Origin: Streptomyces antnestii
GTDB taxonomy: Bacteria > Actinomycetota > Actinomycetes > Streptomycetales > Streptomycetaceae
Assembly (NCBI RefSeq): GCF_004005495.1
Contig: NZ_RZYA01000016.1
Span: forward strand, 124,001 to 188,000
Direction: 5' to 3'
Length of the DNA stretch: 64,000 nt
Position numbers and translations under genes: made by a program. Numbering within the stretch: position 1 is the first letter of the stretch; every line of letters starts with the position of its first letter. Below the pieces are notes generated by a model. That model was not told the origin of the DNA. It made no database searches and saw only the letters and a list, made by a program, of their open reading frames with translations. Below, piece after piece: positions 33,917 to 43,138 of this stretch.

Positions 33917-34933
33917 ATGCCCACCCCCCAAGCCCAAGGCGACACCCAAGGCCATGGCAACACCCCGGGCCACGGCGACACCCTGGGCCATGGCGACACC
34001 CTGGGCCCCGACAACACCTCGGGCCACGGCGACGCCTCGAACCCTGGCGACACCTCGCGTGCGGCCGCGCAGACGGTGGCCGACCGGGTGCGCCGCGCGC
34101 AGGACTCCTTCTCGGCAGGTGAGCGGAAGATCGCGAAGGCGCTGCTCGGCCACTATCCGGCCGCGGGTCTGGAGTCGACCTCCGCGCTCGCCGCGCGCGC
34201 CGGGGCGAGCGCTCCGACCGTGGTGCGTTTCGTGGCTCGCCTGGGGTTCGCCGGTTACCGGGACTTCCAGGCGGCGCTGCGCGACGAGGTGCAGGCGCGC
34301 AGGGCCTCCCCGTTGACGCTGCCGGCGATGATCACTGACGCCTCGGACACGTCGGAACTCATGGAGGTGGCGGCCGACGTGGGCTGTGCCGCGTTGAAGC
34401 AGACCTTCGCCGCGCTGCCGGCCGAGGACTTCGAACGGGCCACGGAACTGCTGTGTGACACATCGCGGCGCATCGTGGGCTTCGGCGGGCGGTTCACGTC
34501 GATGCTGGCGGAGTATCTCGACCTGCATCTGCGGCTGATGCGCCCGGACACGTTGCTGCACGTCCGGGGGCCGGGGCGCGACGAGGGTCTGGTGGCGGAC
34601 CTGGGGCCACGGGACGTGTGCGTGGTCTTCGATCTGAGGAGGTATCAGCGCGGCACCGTCGAGCTGGCCCGCTTCGCCCACGGGCGCGGCGCGACGGTCG
34701 TACTGGTCACCGATCCGTGGCTGTCACCGGTCGCGCAGTTCGCGGACATCGTGCTGCCCGCGCGGGTGGAGGCGCCCAGTCCGTTCGACAGTCTGGTGGC
34801 GCCCCTGGCGCTGACGGAGGCGCTGGTGGCCGCCGTGCAGGCGCGCCTCGGGCCGGCCGCGGCCCGGCGGATGCGCGCGGTCGACGACGCGCTCGCGGAC
34901 CTGGAACCCGGGCCCGGACCGGACCTGGCCTGA
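33917..34933 (+). CDS. RpiR/MurR-family transcriptional regulator
   Basis: 338 residues from an ATG with GAAGGAA upstream. An in-frame ATG at 33839 that overlaps the Lrp gene's stop by 4 bases is an alternative. A repetitive N-terminus (GHGDT units) precedes the HTH_6 domain (about 60-125: LESTSALAARAGASAPTVVRF) and a SIS sugar-isomerase-like domain (about 155-290). The family senses phosphosugars, but relatives near amine-catabolism genes also occur. A GAAAC-N4-GTTTC palindrome lies downstream before the APC permease. Confidence 0.85.
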   Translation: MPTPQAQGDTQGHGNTPGHGDTLGHGDTLGPDNTSGHGDASNPGDTSRAAAQTVADRVRRAQDSFSAGERKIAKALLGHYPAAGLESTSALAARAGASAPTVVRFVARLGFAGYRDFQAALRDEVQARRASPLTLPAMITDASDTSELMEVAADVGCAALKQTFAALPAEDFERATELLCDTSRRIVGFGGRFTSMLAEYLDLHLRLMRPDTLLHVRGPGRDEGLVADLGPRDVCVVFDLRRYQRGTVELARFAHGRGATVVLVTDPWLSPVAQFADIVLPARVEAPSPFDSLVAPLALTEALVAAVQARLGPAAARRMRAVDDALADLEPGPGPDLA

Positions 34934-34975
34934 GGCGTCGAAGCGGGTCGAAAGGGCCGCCGAGAGCCGAGAAGT

Positions 34976-34989
34976 GAAACGACTGTTTC
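34976..34989. promoter_or_regulatory. Operator candidate before the permease operon
   Basis: GAAAC-GACT-GTTTC lies 14 bases before TTGACG (35004-35009). TATTTC 16 bases after that is a fair -10, so the transcript would begin near 35038. The RpiR-type regulator just upstream is the likely binder. Confidence 0.45.
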
Positions 34990-35082
34990 GCCGTGGACAG
35001 CTATTGACGCCTCACCTGGAATGGATATTTCATGTCAGGGTCCGGGCCGCAGACAGGCGGCCCCGCCCGCCAGGGAGCCTCC

Positions 35083-36600
35083 GTGCCAGCTGAACACCGG
35101 CCCCGACGCAAGCTCCGACTCTGGGAGGCCTGGGCGCTCTCCGTCGGCATGATGGGCCCGACCCTCGCCATGGGCCTCAACGGGGCCGGGGTCGCGGGCG
35201 CGGTCGGCACCGCCGTCCCCCTCGTCTTCCTCCTCGGCCTGCTCGGCGTCGCCCTCGTCGGCTACGGGTTCTGGCGCCTCACCCGGCACATCAGCCACGC
35301 CGGCTCCGTCTACGCCCTGGCCGGAAGCACCATCGGCCCGCGCGCCGGCTTCTTCGGCGGATTCGCCCTGCTCGGCACGTACCTGGCGTTCCTCGCCTGC
35401 ACCCTGGCCGCCACCGGCGTCTTCGTGCACGCCTTCCTGGCCGCGCTCGGGATCGGGAACAGCGGACCCTGGATCGTCATCTCCCTGATCGCCGCCGTCG
35501 GCGTGACCGTGCTCAACTCACGCGACACCCGCATCACCGCCCGCGCCCTCCTGCTCATCGAAGGCGTCGGCATCCTGGCGATGCTGGTGCTCAGCGCCGT
35601 CGTCCTGGTCCGCGTCGGCGCCGGCAGCGCGCCCCGCGGCCAGAGCTTCGGCCTCTCCCCGTTCACCACGGGAGGCCACAGCGCGAGCGCCATCGTCAGC
35701 GCCACCGTGTTCGCCTTCCTCTCCTGGGCGGGGTTCGAGGCGTGCACCTCACTCGGGGAGGAGACCGCCGAACCCAGGCGCAACATTCCCCGCGCACTGG
35801 TCGGCAGCATCGTGCTCACCGGCATCCTGTACGTGGGCGTGATGTTCGCCGAGACCCTCGGCTTCGGCACCGACCGCCACGGCGTCGCCGCGTTCGCCTC
35901 CGCCGAGTCGGCTCTGTCCACCCTCGCCGGGCAGTACATCGGCACCTGGTTCGCCCTCGTCATCGCCTTCACCGCGGCAGCAGCCGCGTTCGCCGGGGCG
36001 CTGTCCTCCTTGGCGGCCGCCTCCCGCCTGTGCTTCGCGCTCGCCCGGGACGGCTTCGGCCCGAGCCGCCTCGCCCGCACCCACCCCCGTACCCACGCCC
36101 CCGTCCCCGCGCTGCGCACCACCGGCGTCATCGGCGTACTGCTGTGCGCCGCCGTCTGGGCCGCCGGCACCGGAGCCTTCGACGCCTACTACTGGTTCGC
36201 CACGGTCGGCGTGCTCTGCCTCCTCGTCGCCTACGCGGTCGCCGGCGCGGGAGTCATCGCCTTCACGCTCTCGGGCCGGGGCCGCATTCCCCGCTGGGAA
36301 GTGGTGGTGCCCGTCGCCGCCATCGCCTACCTCGTCTTCGTCTTCACCGAACAGTCCACCGGCCAGCAGGCGCCCTACAGCTACTTCCCGTGGATCGCGG
36401 GCGCCTGGTGTCTGGCCGGGGCGGCGATCGTGGTCCTCGCCCCGGAGAGGGCCCAGCGCATCGGGGACAGCCTGCGCGCGGAAGCGGCCGACACCGAACC
36501 GGCCGACACCGAACCGGCCGACGCCGAACCGGCCCCGGCCGACCAGACCCCCGGCGCGCCGTCACCCCAGCCCGCCCAACCCAGCGGCCTGTCCTCCTAG
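35083..36600 (+). CDS. APC-superfamily amino acid/amine permease
   Basis: 505 residues from a GTG at 35083 with GGGAG upstream; an ATG at 35032 would add 17 residues but lies at or before the predicted transcription start. RLWEAWALSVGMMGPTLAM is the first helix, with about 12 in all, and the C-terminus (about 475-505) is a Glu/Pro/Ala-rich tail with three PADTE-like repeats. The family carries amino acids and polyamines by proton symport. It begins a four-gene run with the ligase and amidohydrolases, so its cargo is probably their substrate. Confidence 0.88.
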   Translation: MPAEHRPRRKLRLWEAWALSVGMMGPTLAMGLNGAGVAGAVGTAVPLVFLLGLLGVALVGYGFWRLTRHISHAGSVYALAGSTIGPRAGFFGGFALLGTYLAFLACTLAATGVFVHAFLAALGIGNSGPWIVISLIAAVGVTVLNSRDTRITARALLLIEGVGILAMLVLSAVVLVRVGAGSAPRGQSFGLSPFTTGGHSASAIVSATVFAFLSWAGFEACTSLGEETAEPRRNIPRALVGSIVLTGILYVGVMFAETLGFGTDRHGVAAFASAESALSTLAGQYIGTWFALVIAFTAAAAAFAGALSSLAAASRLCFALARDGFGPSRLARTHPRTHAPVPALRTTGVIGVLLCAAVWAAGTGAFDAYYWFATVGVLCLLVAYAVAGAGVIAFTLSGRGRIPRWEVVVPVAAIAYLVFVFTEQSTGQQAPYSYFPWIAGAWCLAGAAIVVLAPERAQRIGDSLRAEAADTEPADTEPADAEPAPADQTPGAPSPQPAQPSGLSS

Positions 36601-36656
36601 CCATGCCGCCCGCGCGAGCAACCTCCCGCACCACAGCACCCGTTCAGGAGCCGTCG

Positions 36657-37967
36657 ATGTCCGACCCCGCCACCGTGTTCGTCGCGACCTGCGACCTGTC
36701 AGGACAGGTCAGAGGCCGTGCCGTGCCCCACTCCGACGAAGAGGACGTCCTGCGGACCGGCACCGGATGGGTGCCCGCCAACCTCGGCATCACCTCGTTC
36801 GGGCCCATCGCGCCCGGCACCCCCTTCGGCTCCACCGGCGACCTGCGTCTGCTGCCCGCCGAGGCCACCCGGACCGACGTCCCCGCCGACCCGGACACCG
36901 GCACGCCCGGCCTGCGCCTCTACCTCGCCGACCAGACAGGTCTCGACGGCGAGCCCTGGGCCTGCTGCCCCCGCACGTTCCTGCGCACCGCCCTCGACGA
37001 CCTGCGCGAGACGACGGGCCTGAGTGTCACGGCCTCCTTCGAGCACGAATTCACCCTCGAAGGCCTTCCCCCGACCCGCCCCTTCTCCCTGCAACGCCTG
37101 CGCGCCGCCGAGCCGTTCGGGTCGGACCTCCTCGCCCTCCTCGACGGGGCCGGGTTGCGGCCCGAGAACTGGCTGCCCGAGTACGGCGACGACCAGTTCG
37201 AGATCACCCTGCGTCCCGCGGACGCCCTCACCGCCGCCGACCGGGCCGTGCTGCTGCGTGAACTCGTCCGCGACCTCGCCACCCGGCGAGGCCTGCGGGC
37301 CTGCTTCGCCCCCCTGCCCGACCCCGCCGGCTCGGGCAACGGCGTCCACATCCACCTCAGCCTCCAGGACGCCGACGGACGTCCCGTCCTCCACGACCCC
37401 ACGCGGCCCGGCAGCCTGTCCGAACCCGGCGCCCGCTTCGCCGCCGGCATCCTGCGCCACGCCCGCGCCCTCACCGCATGGACCGCGCCCAGCCCCACCT
37501 CGTCCCTGCGCCTCACCCCGCACCGCTGGAGCGTCGGCGGCGTGTTCCTCGCCGAACGCAACCGCGAGGCCCTGCTGCGGATCTGCCCCACCTCCCGGCT
37601 CGGCGGAGGCGACCCCGCCCGCCAGTTCAACCTCGAATACCGGGCGGCCGACGCCACCGCCAACCCCTGGCTCGCACTCGGCGTACTCGTCCGCGCCGGC
37701 CTCGCGGGCCTGCACGGCGACCCGGACGGTTACCCGGAGCCGCGGGTGTGGCCCGAGAGCGCCGACGAGAGCGATCTCGCCGAAGTCCCCGCACTGCCGC
37801 GCACCCTGCCCGAGGCGCTCGACGCGCTGGAGGCCGACAAGGTCGCGTCCTCGTGGTTCGACCCCGACCTGCTGGCCACCCACCTCGCCGTCCGCCGATC
37901 CGAACTCGACCGTCTGGACGGCCTCGACGACGCCGCCCGCGCCCGGGAGACCGCACGTGTCCACTGA
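36657..37967 (+). CDS. Glutamine synthetase-like ligase
   Basis: 436 residues with glutamine-synthetase landmarks: SFEHEFTLEG (first metal Glu), YGDDQFEIT, the GSGNGVHIHLSL active-site loop and EYRAADATANPWLALG near the end. GS-like ligases of this group join glutamate gamma-carboxyl to an amine using ATP (for example GlnA3-type or IpuC-type). The PSII-fold length fits. It is followed at an 11-base overlap by an amidohydrolase, the reverse of the fused order in fungal FluG. CAGGAG precedes the ATG. Confidence 0.9.
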   Translation: MSDPATVFVATCDLSGQVRGRAVPHSDEEDVLRTGTGWVPANLGITSFGPIAPGTPFGSTGDLRLLPAEATRTDVPADPDTGTPGLRLYLADQTGLDGEPWACCPRTFLRTALDDLRETTGLSVTASFEHEFTLEGLPPTRPFSLQRLRAAEPFGSDLLALLDGAGLRPENWLPEYGDDQFEITLRPADALTAADRAVLLRELVRDLATRRGLRACFAPLPDPAGSGNGVHIHLSLQDADGRPVLHDPTRPGSLSEPGARFAAGILRHARALTAWTAPSPTSSLRLTPHRWSVGGVFLAERNREALLRICPTSRLGGGDPARQFNLEYRAADATANPWLALGVLVRAGLAGLHGDPDGYPEPRVWPESADESDLAEVPALPRTLPEALDALEADKVASSWFDPDLLATHLAVRRSELDRLDGLDDAARARETARVH

Positions 37968-39114
37968 AACCCACCCCACCCTCGAAGCCGCCCTGCGCAC
38001 CACACCGCTCGTCGACCACCACGTCCACGGCGCGCTGCGCGACGACACCGACCGCGCCGGATTCGAGCTGATGCTCACAGAATCCGACTGGCCCGCGCCG
38101 CCCGGCACCACCCACCTCGACTCCCAGCTCGGCTTCGCGATCCGCCGCTGGTGCGCCCCCCTCCTGGGCCTCGAACCGCACGCATCGGCGGAGTCCTACC
38201 TCGAGACCCGCGCCGCCCTCGGCCCCTCCGAGGTCACCCGCCGCCTGCTGACCGCCACCGGAATCGGCGACTACCTCGTCGAGACGGGACACAAGGGCGA
38301 CGCGATCCTCGGCGTGGAGGAGATGGCCAAGGTCTCCGGCCAGGCGGCCCACGAGGTAGTACGCCTCGAATCGGTCATGGAGGACGTCGCCCGCGCGGGA
38401 GTCACCGCGGAGGAACTCCCCGGACGGTTCCGCGCCCTGCTCGCCGAACGGACCGTGACCGCGGTCGGCGTGAAGAGCATCATCGCCTACCGGTACGGCT
38501 TCGACTTCGACCCGGAACGCCCCACCGACGACGAGACCGTACGCGCCGCCGGGACCTGGCTGCGGGACGCGGAAGCCACGGGAACCTACCGGGTGTCCGA
38601 CCCCGTGCTGCTGCGCTTCGCCCTGTGGACGGGCGTCGACCGCGGCCTGCCCATCCAGCTGCACGCCGGCTACGGCGACGCCGACGTGGAACTGCACCGC
38701 TGCGACCCGCTGCTGCTCACGCGGTTCATCAAGAACGTCCGGCCCCACGGCGTCGACCTGCTGCTCCTGCACTGCTACCCGTACCAGCGCGGGGCCGGCT
38801 ATCTCGCCCAGATCTTCCCGCACGTGTACTTCGACGTCGGACTCGGCGTGAACTACACGGGTGCCCGCTCCGACGCCCTCATCGCCGAATCGCTCGAACT
38901 CGCCCCCTTCTCCAAGGTGCTCTTCTCGTCCGACGCGTGGGGGCCGCCCGAACTGCACTACCTGGGCGCCCTGTTGTGGCGCCGGGGGATGCGCCGCGCG
39001 CTGGGGCGGTGGGTCGACGACGGCGACTGGCACCCCGACGAGGCCGCCCGCGTCGTCCGCCTCACCGGCCGCGACAACGCCCGGCGTGTCTACGGACTGA
39101 CGGAGGCGCGATGA
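37957..39114 (+). CDS. Amidohydrolase, FluG N-terminal type
   Basis: 385 residues from a GTG inside the end of the ligase gene. The metal ligands are VDHHVHG (HxH), IQLHAGYGD, LLLLHCYPYQR and the Asp in SSDAWGPPE. This is the Amidohydro_2/FluG-like fold; related proteins accompany glutamine synthetase-like ligases. A direct role may be removal of the gamma-glutamyl or acyl group from a product. The ATG of the M20 gene overlaps its stop by 4 bases. Confidence 0.88.
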   Translation: MSTETHPTLEAALRTTPLVDHHVHGALRDDTDRAGFELMLTESDWPAPPGTTHLDSQLGFAIRRWCAPLLGLEPHASAESYLETRAALGPSEVTRRLLTATGIGDYLVETGHKGDAILGVEEMAKVSGQAAHEVVRLESVMEDVARAGVTAEELPGRFRALLAERTVTAVGVKSIIAYRYGFDFDPERPTDDETVRAAGTWLRDAEATGTYRVSDPVLLRFALWTGVDRGLPIQLHAGYGDADVELHRCDPLLLTRFIKNVRPHGVDLLLLHCYPYQRGAGYLAQIFPHVYFDVGLGVNYTGARSDALIAESLELAPFSKVLFSSDAWGPPELHYLGALLWRRGMRRALGRWVDDGDWHPDEAARVVRLTGRDNARRVYGLTEAR

Positions 39115-40313
39115 CCTCGGACGCCACGGCCCGCGCCCGCCTGACCGAGGAGCTGCGACGACGGCTCCCGGACGCGATCGCCCTGCGCCGCCGCCTGCAC
39201 GCCGAGCCGCGCCTGTCCGGCGACGAGGGCCAGACCCGCGACACGGTGATCGAGGCGCTGCCCGCCCGCTGCGACGTGGCGAAGACGGCCGACACCGGGG
39301 CGGTCGTGCGCATCGGCGGCGCGGGACCGGCCATCGCCGTACGCGGGGAGATGGACGCCCTGGCCGTGACCGAGCGCACCGGCACACCCTGGGCCTCGCG
39401 GCGCACCGGCGTCATGCACGCCTGCGGCCACGACGTCCATATGGCGGCCGCGACGGCACTGGCCCTCGCCGTGGACCAAGTCGACGGCGCCGTACCGATG
39501 CTGATGGTCCTTCAGCCACGCGAGGAGGCCTATCCGTCGGGTGCGCTGGACATCGTCGAGGACGGCGTCCTGCGGCGCGAACAGTGCCGCGCGGTCATCG
39601 GCGCCCACGTCCAGCCGCTGCTGGCACCCGGCACCGTCGCCTGCACACCCGGCGCGGTCAACGCCTCCTCCGACGAGTTCACTCTCACCGTGCACGGCCA
39701 AGGTGGCCACGCGGCCTACCCGCACCTCACGCACGACCCCGTCGCCGCGCTCGCCCACATCGTCGTCGCCCTCCAGACCCTGGTCAGCCGGCGCACCGAC
39801 CCCATGTCCCCGCTCGTCCTCAGCGTCACCCGGCTCGACGCCGGAAGCGCGTCCAACGTCGTACCGGACGTGGCGAGCGCACGCGGCACCCTGCGCGCCA
39901 TGGACACCGGGCAACGGGCCGCCGTACAACGGGAGATGAGGGAAACGGCCCGCCTGGTCGCCCGCACCCAGGGCTGCCGCGCCGAGGTCACTTTCGTCCA
40001 CGGCGAGCCCGTACTGGTCAACGACCCGGCGCTCACCTCGGCGACGGCGCCGCTCCTCGCCGAGCTGGGACTGCGCCCGGCGCCCGAACTCAGATCGGCC
40101 GGCTCCGACGACTTCTCCTACTACTCCGCGCACTTCCCCTCGCTGATGATGTTCGTCGGCACCGGAGGCGGCGGCACCAGGGGCGACGGCACCGGAGGCG
40201 ATGAGGAGAGGCTGCACTCCGCCGCATTCCTGCCCGACGACACCGCGGTCGGCGAGGTCGCGCACGCCCTGCTCGCCGGCTACCTCGCGGCGGCCGGCAG
40301 TCTCCTGGACTGA
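39111..40313 (+). CDS. M20-family amidohydrolase (aminoacylase-like)
   Basis: 400 residues with the di-metal set: RGEMDAL (Asp), HACGHDVHM (His), EE of QPREEAYPSG, GAHVQP (His) and final His of ERLHSAAF. The family includes hippurate, N-acyl-amino-acid and IAA-amide hydrolases. The dimerisation insert sits at about 190-300. A Gly/Thr-rich loop (GTGGGGTRGDGTGG) before the last metal ligand is a low-complexity insert. It is the last structural gene of the set, and it overlaps the amidohydrolase by 4 bases. Confidence 0.9.
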   Translation: MTSDATARARLTEELRRRLPDAIALRRRLHAEPRLSGDEGQTRDTVIEALPARCDVAKTADTGAVVRIGGAGPAIAVRGEMDALAVTERTGTPWASRRTGVMHACGHDVHMAAATALALAVDQVDGAVPMLMVLQPREEAYPSGALDIVEDGVLRREQCRAVIGAHVQPLLAPGTVACTPGAVNASSDEFTLTVHGQGGHAAYPHLTHDPVAALAHIVVALQTLVSRRTDPMSPLVLSVTRLDAGSASNVVPDVASARGTLRAMDTGQRAAVQREMRETARLVARTQGCRAEVTFVHGEPVLVNDPALTSATAPLLAELGLRPAPELRSAGSDDFSYYSAHFPSLMMFVGTGGGGTRGDGTGGDEERLHSAAFLPDDTAVGEVAHALLAGYLAAAGSLLD

Positions 40314-40410
40314 GGGTCCCGCGTCTTGGTCCGGGGCGGGATGTCTCGGATCACAGACGCGCTGGGGGAGGAACTGCGGCCGGTGTGCGGGGGCGGCGTA
40401 CTCTCGCGGC

Positions 40411-41211
40411 ATGTCCACCGTCCCCGCCGCCGCACAGGTACTCGCCATCCTCCGGTATCTCGCCGCGCAGGCCGGACCCGTACCGGCCGCGGCCATCAGC
40501 CGCGATGTGCAGCTGCCCCGCTCGACGACGTACCACCTGCTCGACACGCTCGCCCGCGAGGGCTTCGTGGTGCACCTGCCGGAGGAGCGCCGCTACGGGC
40601 TTGGCGTCAGCGCCTTCGAGCTGGGTTCCGGATACAGTCGGCAGGCCCCGTTCCAGCGCCTCGCCCGGGTCCCGCTCGCGAAGCTCGTCGACCGCACCGG
40701 TCACAACGCCCATCTGGCGGTGCTGCACGGCCGCGAGGTCATCTACGTCATCGAGGAGCGGGCGCCGGGACGCGCGCCGCTGGTCACCGAGGTCGGCGTG
40801 CGGCTGCCCGCGCATCTGACCGCGAGCGGTCGCGCGGTGCTGGCCCGGCTGCCGCAGGCCCAGGTGCGCGCGCTGTTTCCGGACGCCTCCGCCTTCGTCA
40901 TGCGCAACGAGTCCGGCCCCGGCTCACCCTCCGCGCTGCGGAACCTGCTCGTGGAGGTGCGACGCCGTGGGTACTCGACCGAGGACGGGGAGGTGACTCC
41001 CGGATTCGCCTCGGTCGCCGCCGCCGTCCTCGATCACACCGCCCACCCCATCGCGGGAGTGGCGGTCACGTTCCCCGCCGAGGACGTGGGTCCGGAGGAA
41101 CAGCAGGAGATCGCGCAGCAGGTGGCCAGGACCGCCGCGGAGGTGAGCCGCCGCGTGGGCGGTGTGACCGACCCGGCGCGCGTACCGGGCCACGGCACCC
41201 CCACGCGCTGA
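40411..41211 (+). CDS. IclR-family transcriptional regulator
   Basis: 266 residues with winged HTH (about 5-65: ISRDVQLPRSTTYHLLDTL) and the IclR effector domain (about 80-250). TACTCT six bases before the ATG suggests a leaderless transcript; no ribosome site is seen. It lies between the amine operon and hutH, and the hutH operators are palindromic sites of the kind IclR proteins use, so either neighbour could be its target. Confidence 0.88.
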   Translation: MSTVPAAAQVLAILRYLAAQAGPVPAAAISRDVQLPRSTTYHLLDTLAREGFVVHLPEERRYGLGVSAFELGSGYSRQAPFQRLARVPLAKLVDRTGHNAHLAVLHGREVIYVIEERAPGRAPLVTEVGVRLPAHLTASGRAVLARLPQAQVRALFPDASAFVMRNESGPGSPSALRNLLVEVRRRGYSTEDGEVTPGFASVAAAVLDHTAHPIAGVAVTFPAEDVGPEEQQEIAQQVARTAAEVSRRVGGVTDPARVPGHGTPTR

Positions 41212-41241
41212 GGCGAACCCCCGCCAAAAACACGTCCGGCC

Positions 41242-41266
41242 CGGCGCACCAGTGCGGGGTGCGCCG
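41242..41266. terminator. Bidirectional terminator hairpin
   Basis: CGGCGCACC (41242-41250) and GGTGCGCCG (41258-41266) with a 7-base loop between the convergent IclR and hutH genes. Confidence 0.7.
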
Positions 41267-41290
41267 AGCCGTGACCGTGTGTGTGGTGCC

Positions 41291-42826
41291 TTAGTTGAGG
41301 CGGCCGGCCTTGGACTCGGCGGCGGCCAGCGCGCGACCGGAAGCCACGTACTGCACGGCCTCCTCGATCTCGGGGGCGAGCCAGCGGTCGGTGCCGGGGC
41401 CCTCGACGGTCTCACGCAGACCGGCGACGACGGCGGCGGTGGCCGGGGCCGGCGTCAGCGGGGCGCGCAGGTCGAGGGCGCGGGCGGCGGTGTACAGCTC
41501 GACGGCGATGACGCGGGTCAGACCGTCGATGGCCTTGCGCAGCTTGCGGGCGGCGGACCAGCCCATCGACACGTGGTCCTCCTGCATGGCGCTGGAGGGG
41601 ATCGAGTCGACCGAGGCCGGGGCCGCGAGGCGCTTGAGCTCGGACACGATGGCCGCCTGGGTGTACTGGGCGATCATGTGGCCGGAGTCGACGCCCGGGT
41701 CGTCGGCGAGGAACGCGTTCAGGCCGTGGTTACGGGCCACGTCCAGGAAGCGGTCGGTGCGGCGCTCGGAGATCGAGGCGAGGTCGGCGACGCTGATGGC
41801 CAGGAAGTCCAGGACGGCGGCGACGGGCGCACCGTGGAAGTTGCCGTTCGACTCGACGCGGCCGTCGATGGTGACGACGGGGTTGTCGACGGCGGAGGCG
41901 AGCTCGCGGGAGGCGACCAGCTCGGCGTGGCCGAGGGTGTCACGGACGGTGCCGTGGACCTGCGGGGTGCAGCGCAGCGAGTACGCGTCCTGCACGCGGG
42001 TGCACTCGGGGCCGCGGTGGCTGGCGATGATGCCGGACTCGGCGAGCAGGGCGCGCAGGTTGCCGGCGCTGTCCGACTGGCCGGGGTGCGGACGCAGGGC
42101 CTGGAGGTCGGCGGCGAAGACGGCGTCGGTGCCGAGCTGGCCCTCGACGCTCATCGCGGCGCTGATGTCGGCGGTACGCAGCAGGAGACGCAGGTCGTGG
42201 GCGGCGAGCACGAGCATGCCGAGCATGCCGTCGGTGCCGTTGATGAGGGCGAGGCCCTCCTTCTCCTGAAGCACGACCGGGGTGATGCCGGCGGCGGCGA
42301 GGGCCTCGCCGGCGGGGCGCAGCACGCCCTGGGCGTCGCGGACCTCTCCCTCACCCATGATCGCGAGGGCGCAGTGGGCGAGCGGCGCGAGGTCGCCGGA
42401 ACAGCCGAGGGAGCCGTACTCGCGGACCACGGGGGTGATGCCGGCGTTGAGGAGGGAGGCGTAGGCCTCGGCGGTCTCCACGCGGACACCGGTGCGGCCG
42501 GTGGCGAGCGTCGACAGGCGCAGCAGCATCAGGGCGCGGACGACCTCGCGCTCGACCTCGGGGCCGGAGCCCGCGGCGTGCGAGCGGACCAGGCTGCGCT
42601 GCAGCTGGGCGCGCAGGGCGTGCGGAATGTGGCGGGTGGCGAGTGCGCCGAAGCCCGTGGAGACGCCGTAGTGGGGCTTGACGTCCTCGGCCAGGGCCTC
42701 GATGACTTCCCGGCTGCGGGCGATTTCCTTGAGCGCCTCGGGGGCGAGGGTGATGGGCTCGTTGTGGCGAGCGACGGCGACGACATCGTCGGCGGACAGG
42801 GCGTTGACATTCACAACTACGGTCAT
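41291..42826 (-). CDS. hutH: Histidine ammonia-lyase
   Basis: 511 residues, the family's usual length. GSLGCSGDLAPLAH contains Cys-Ser-Gly, which cyclises to the MIO cofactor; most bacteria have Ala-Ser-Gly, and Cys-Ser-Gly is typical of Streptomyces HAL. YGVSTGFG (near 53) and a C-terminal QEDHVSMGW fit the active site. It deaminates histidine to urocanate in the cytoplasm, the first step of the Hut pathway. Two palindromes lie upstream. A histidine permease candidate follows further upstream on the same strand. Confidence 0.97.
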   Translation of the reverse strand: MTVVVNVNALSADDVVAVARHNEPITLAPEALKEIARSREVIEALAEDVKPHYGVSTGFGALATRHIPHALRAQLQRSLVRSHAAGSGPEVEREVVRALMLLRLSTLATGRTGVRVETAEAYASLLNAGITPVVREYGSLGCSGDLAPLAHCALAIMGEGEVRDAQGVLRPAGEALAAAGITPVVLQEKEGLALINGTDGMLGMLVLAAHDLRLLLRTADISAAMSVEGQLGTDAVFAADLQALRPHPGQSDSAGNLRALLAESGIIASHRGPECTRVQDAYSLRCTPQVHGTVRDTLGHAELVASRELASAVDNPVVTIDGRVESNGNFHGAPVAAVLDFLAISVADLASISERRTDRFLDVARNHGLNAFLADDPGVDSGHMIAQYTQAAIVSELKRLAAPASVDSIPSSAMQEDHVSMGWSAARKLRKAIDGLTRVIAVELYTAARALDLRAPLTPAPATAAVVAGLRETVEGPGTDRWLAPEIEEAVQYVASGRALAAAESKAGRLN

Positions 42827-42881
42827 GCCTCTATTAGGCCCAGGTCAGACCCCCTGTGCGAGACATTCAGAGGCACTGTCT

Positions 42882-42897
42882 GTCTGGTATCCCAGAC
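42882..42897. promoter_or_regulatory. hutH operator 1
   Basis: GTCTGG-TATC-CCAGAC is a perfect 6+4+6 palindrome 56 bases before the hutH ATG, followed by GTTCGG. A second near-copy lies 84 bases further upstream, so a dimeric regulator probably binds two sites, about eight helical turns apart. Confidence 0.6.
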
Positions 42898-42965
42898 GTT
42901 CGGCCGATACGGGAGGGCGGGACACAGAGCAGGGGGCCAGGTCAACGGGCCAGGGGGCGCGAGGT

Positions 42966-42981
42966 GTCCGGTATCCCAGAC
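42966..42981. promoter_or_regulatory. hutH operator 2
   Basis: GTCCGG-TATC-CCAGAC differs from site 1 at one base, and both are followed by GTTYGG. The duplicated sequence outside the palindrome (GGTATCCCAGACGTT) shows that it is a repeat as well as a dyad. The remainder of 42827-43138 holds no gene I support. Confidence 0.55.
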
Positions 42982-43068
42982 GTTTGGAGTACATGACAAG
43001 GGCCGTGACGGGGGGCAAGGACCGTGACTTGGGCCGTGGCATGGGCGGCAGCAAGGCCCGTACAGCAA

Positions 43069-43113
43069 GACGCACCATGACAGGCACATCGGCTGTGCTC
43101 GTCATGGTGCGTC
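43069..43113. terminator. Terminator hairpin after the permease gene
   Basis: GACGCACCATGAC (43069-43081) pairs exactly with GTCATGGTGCGTC (43101-43113), with GCAC/GTGC inside the loop. It lies 26 bases past the leftward permease stop and would insulate hutH from it. Confidence 0.75.
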
Positions 43114-43138
43114 CACGGGGTGAAGCGCGGCAGTGGCT

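Noticed and set aside
42845..43105. Small minus-strand ORF with two RLGY repeats before hutH
   Set aside because: The repeated residues come from the two operator copies read through; no ribosome site or family match.
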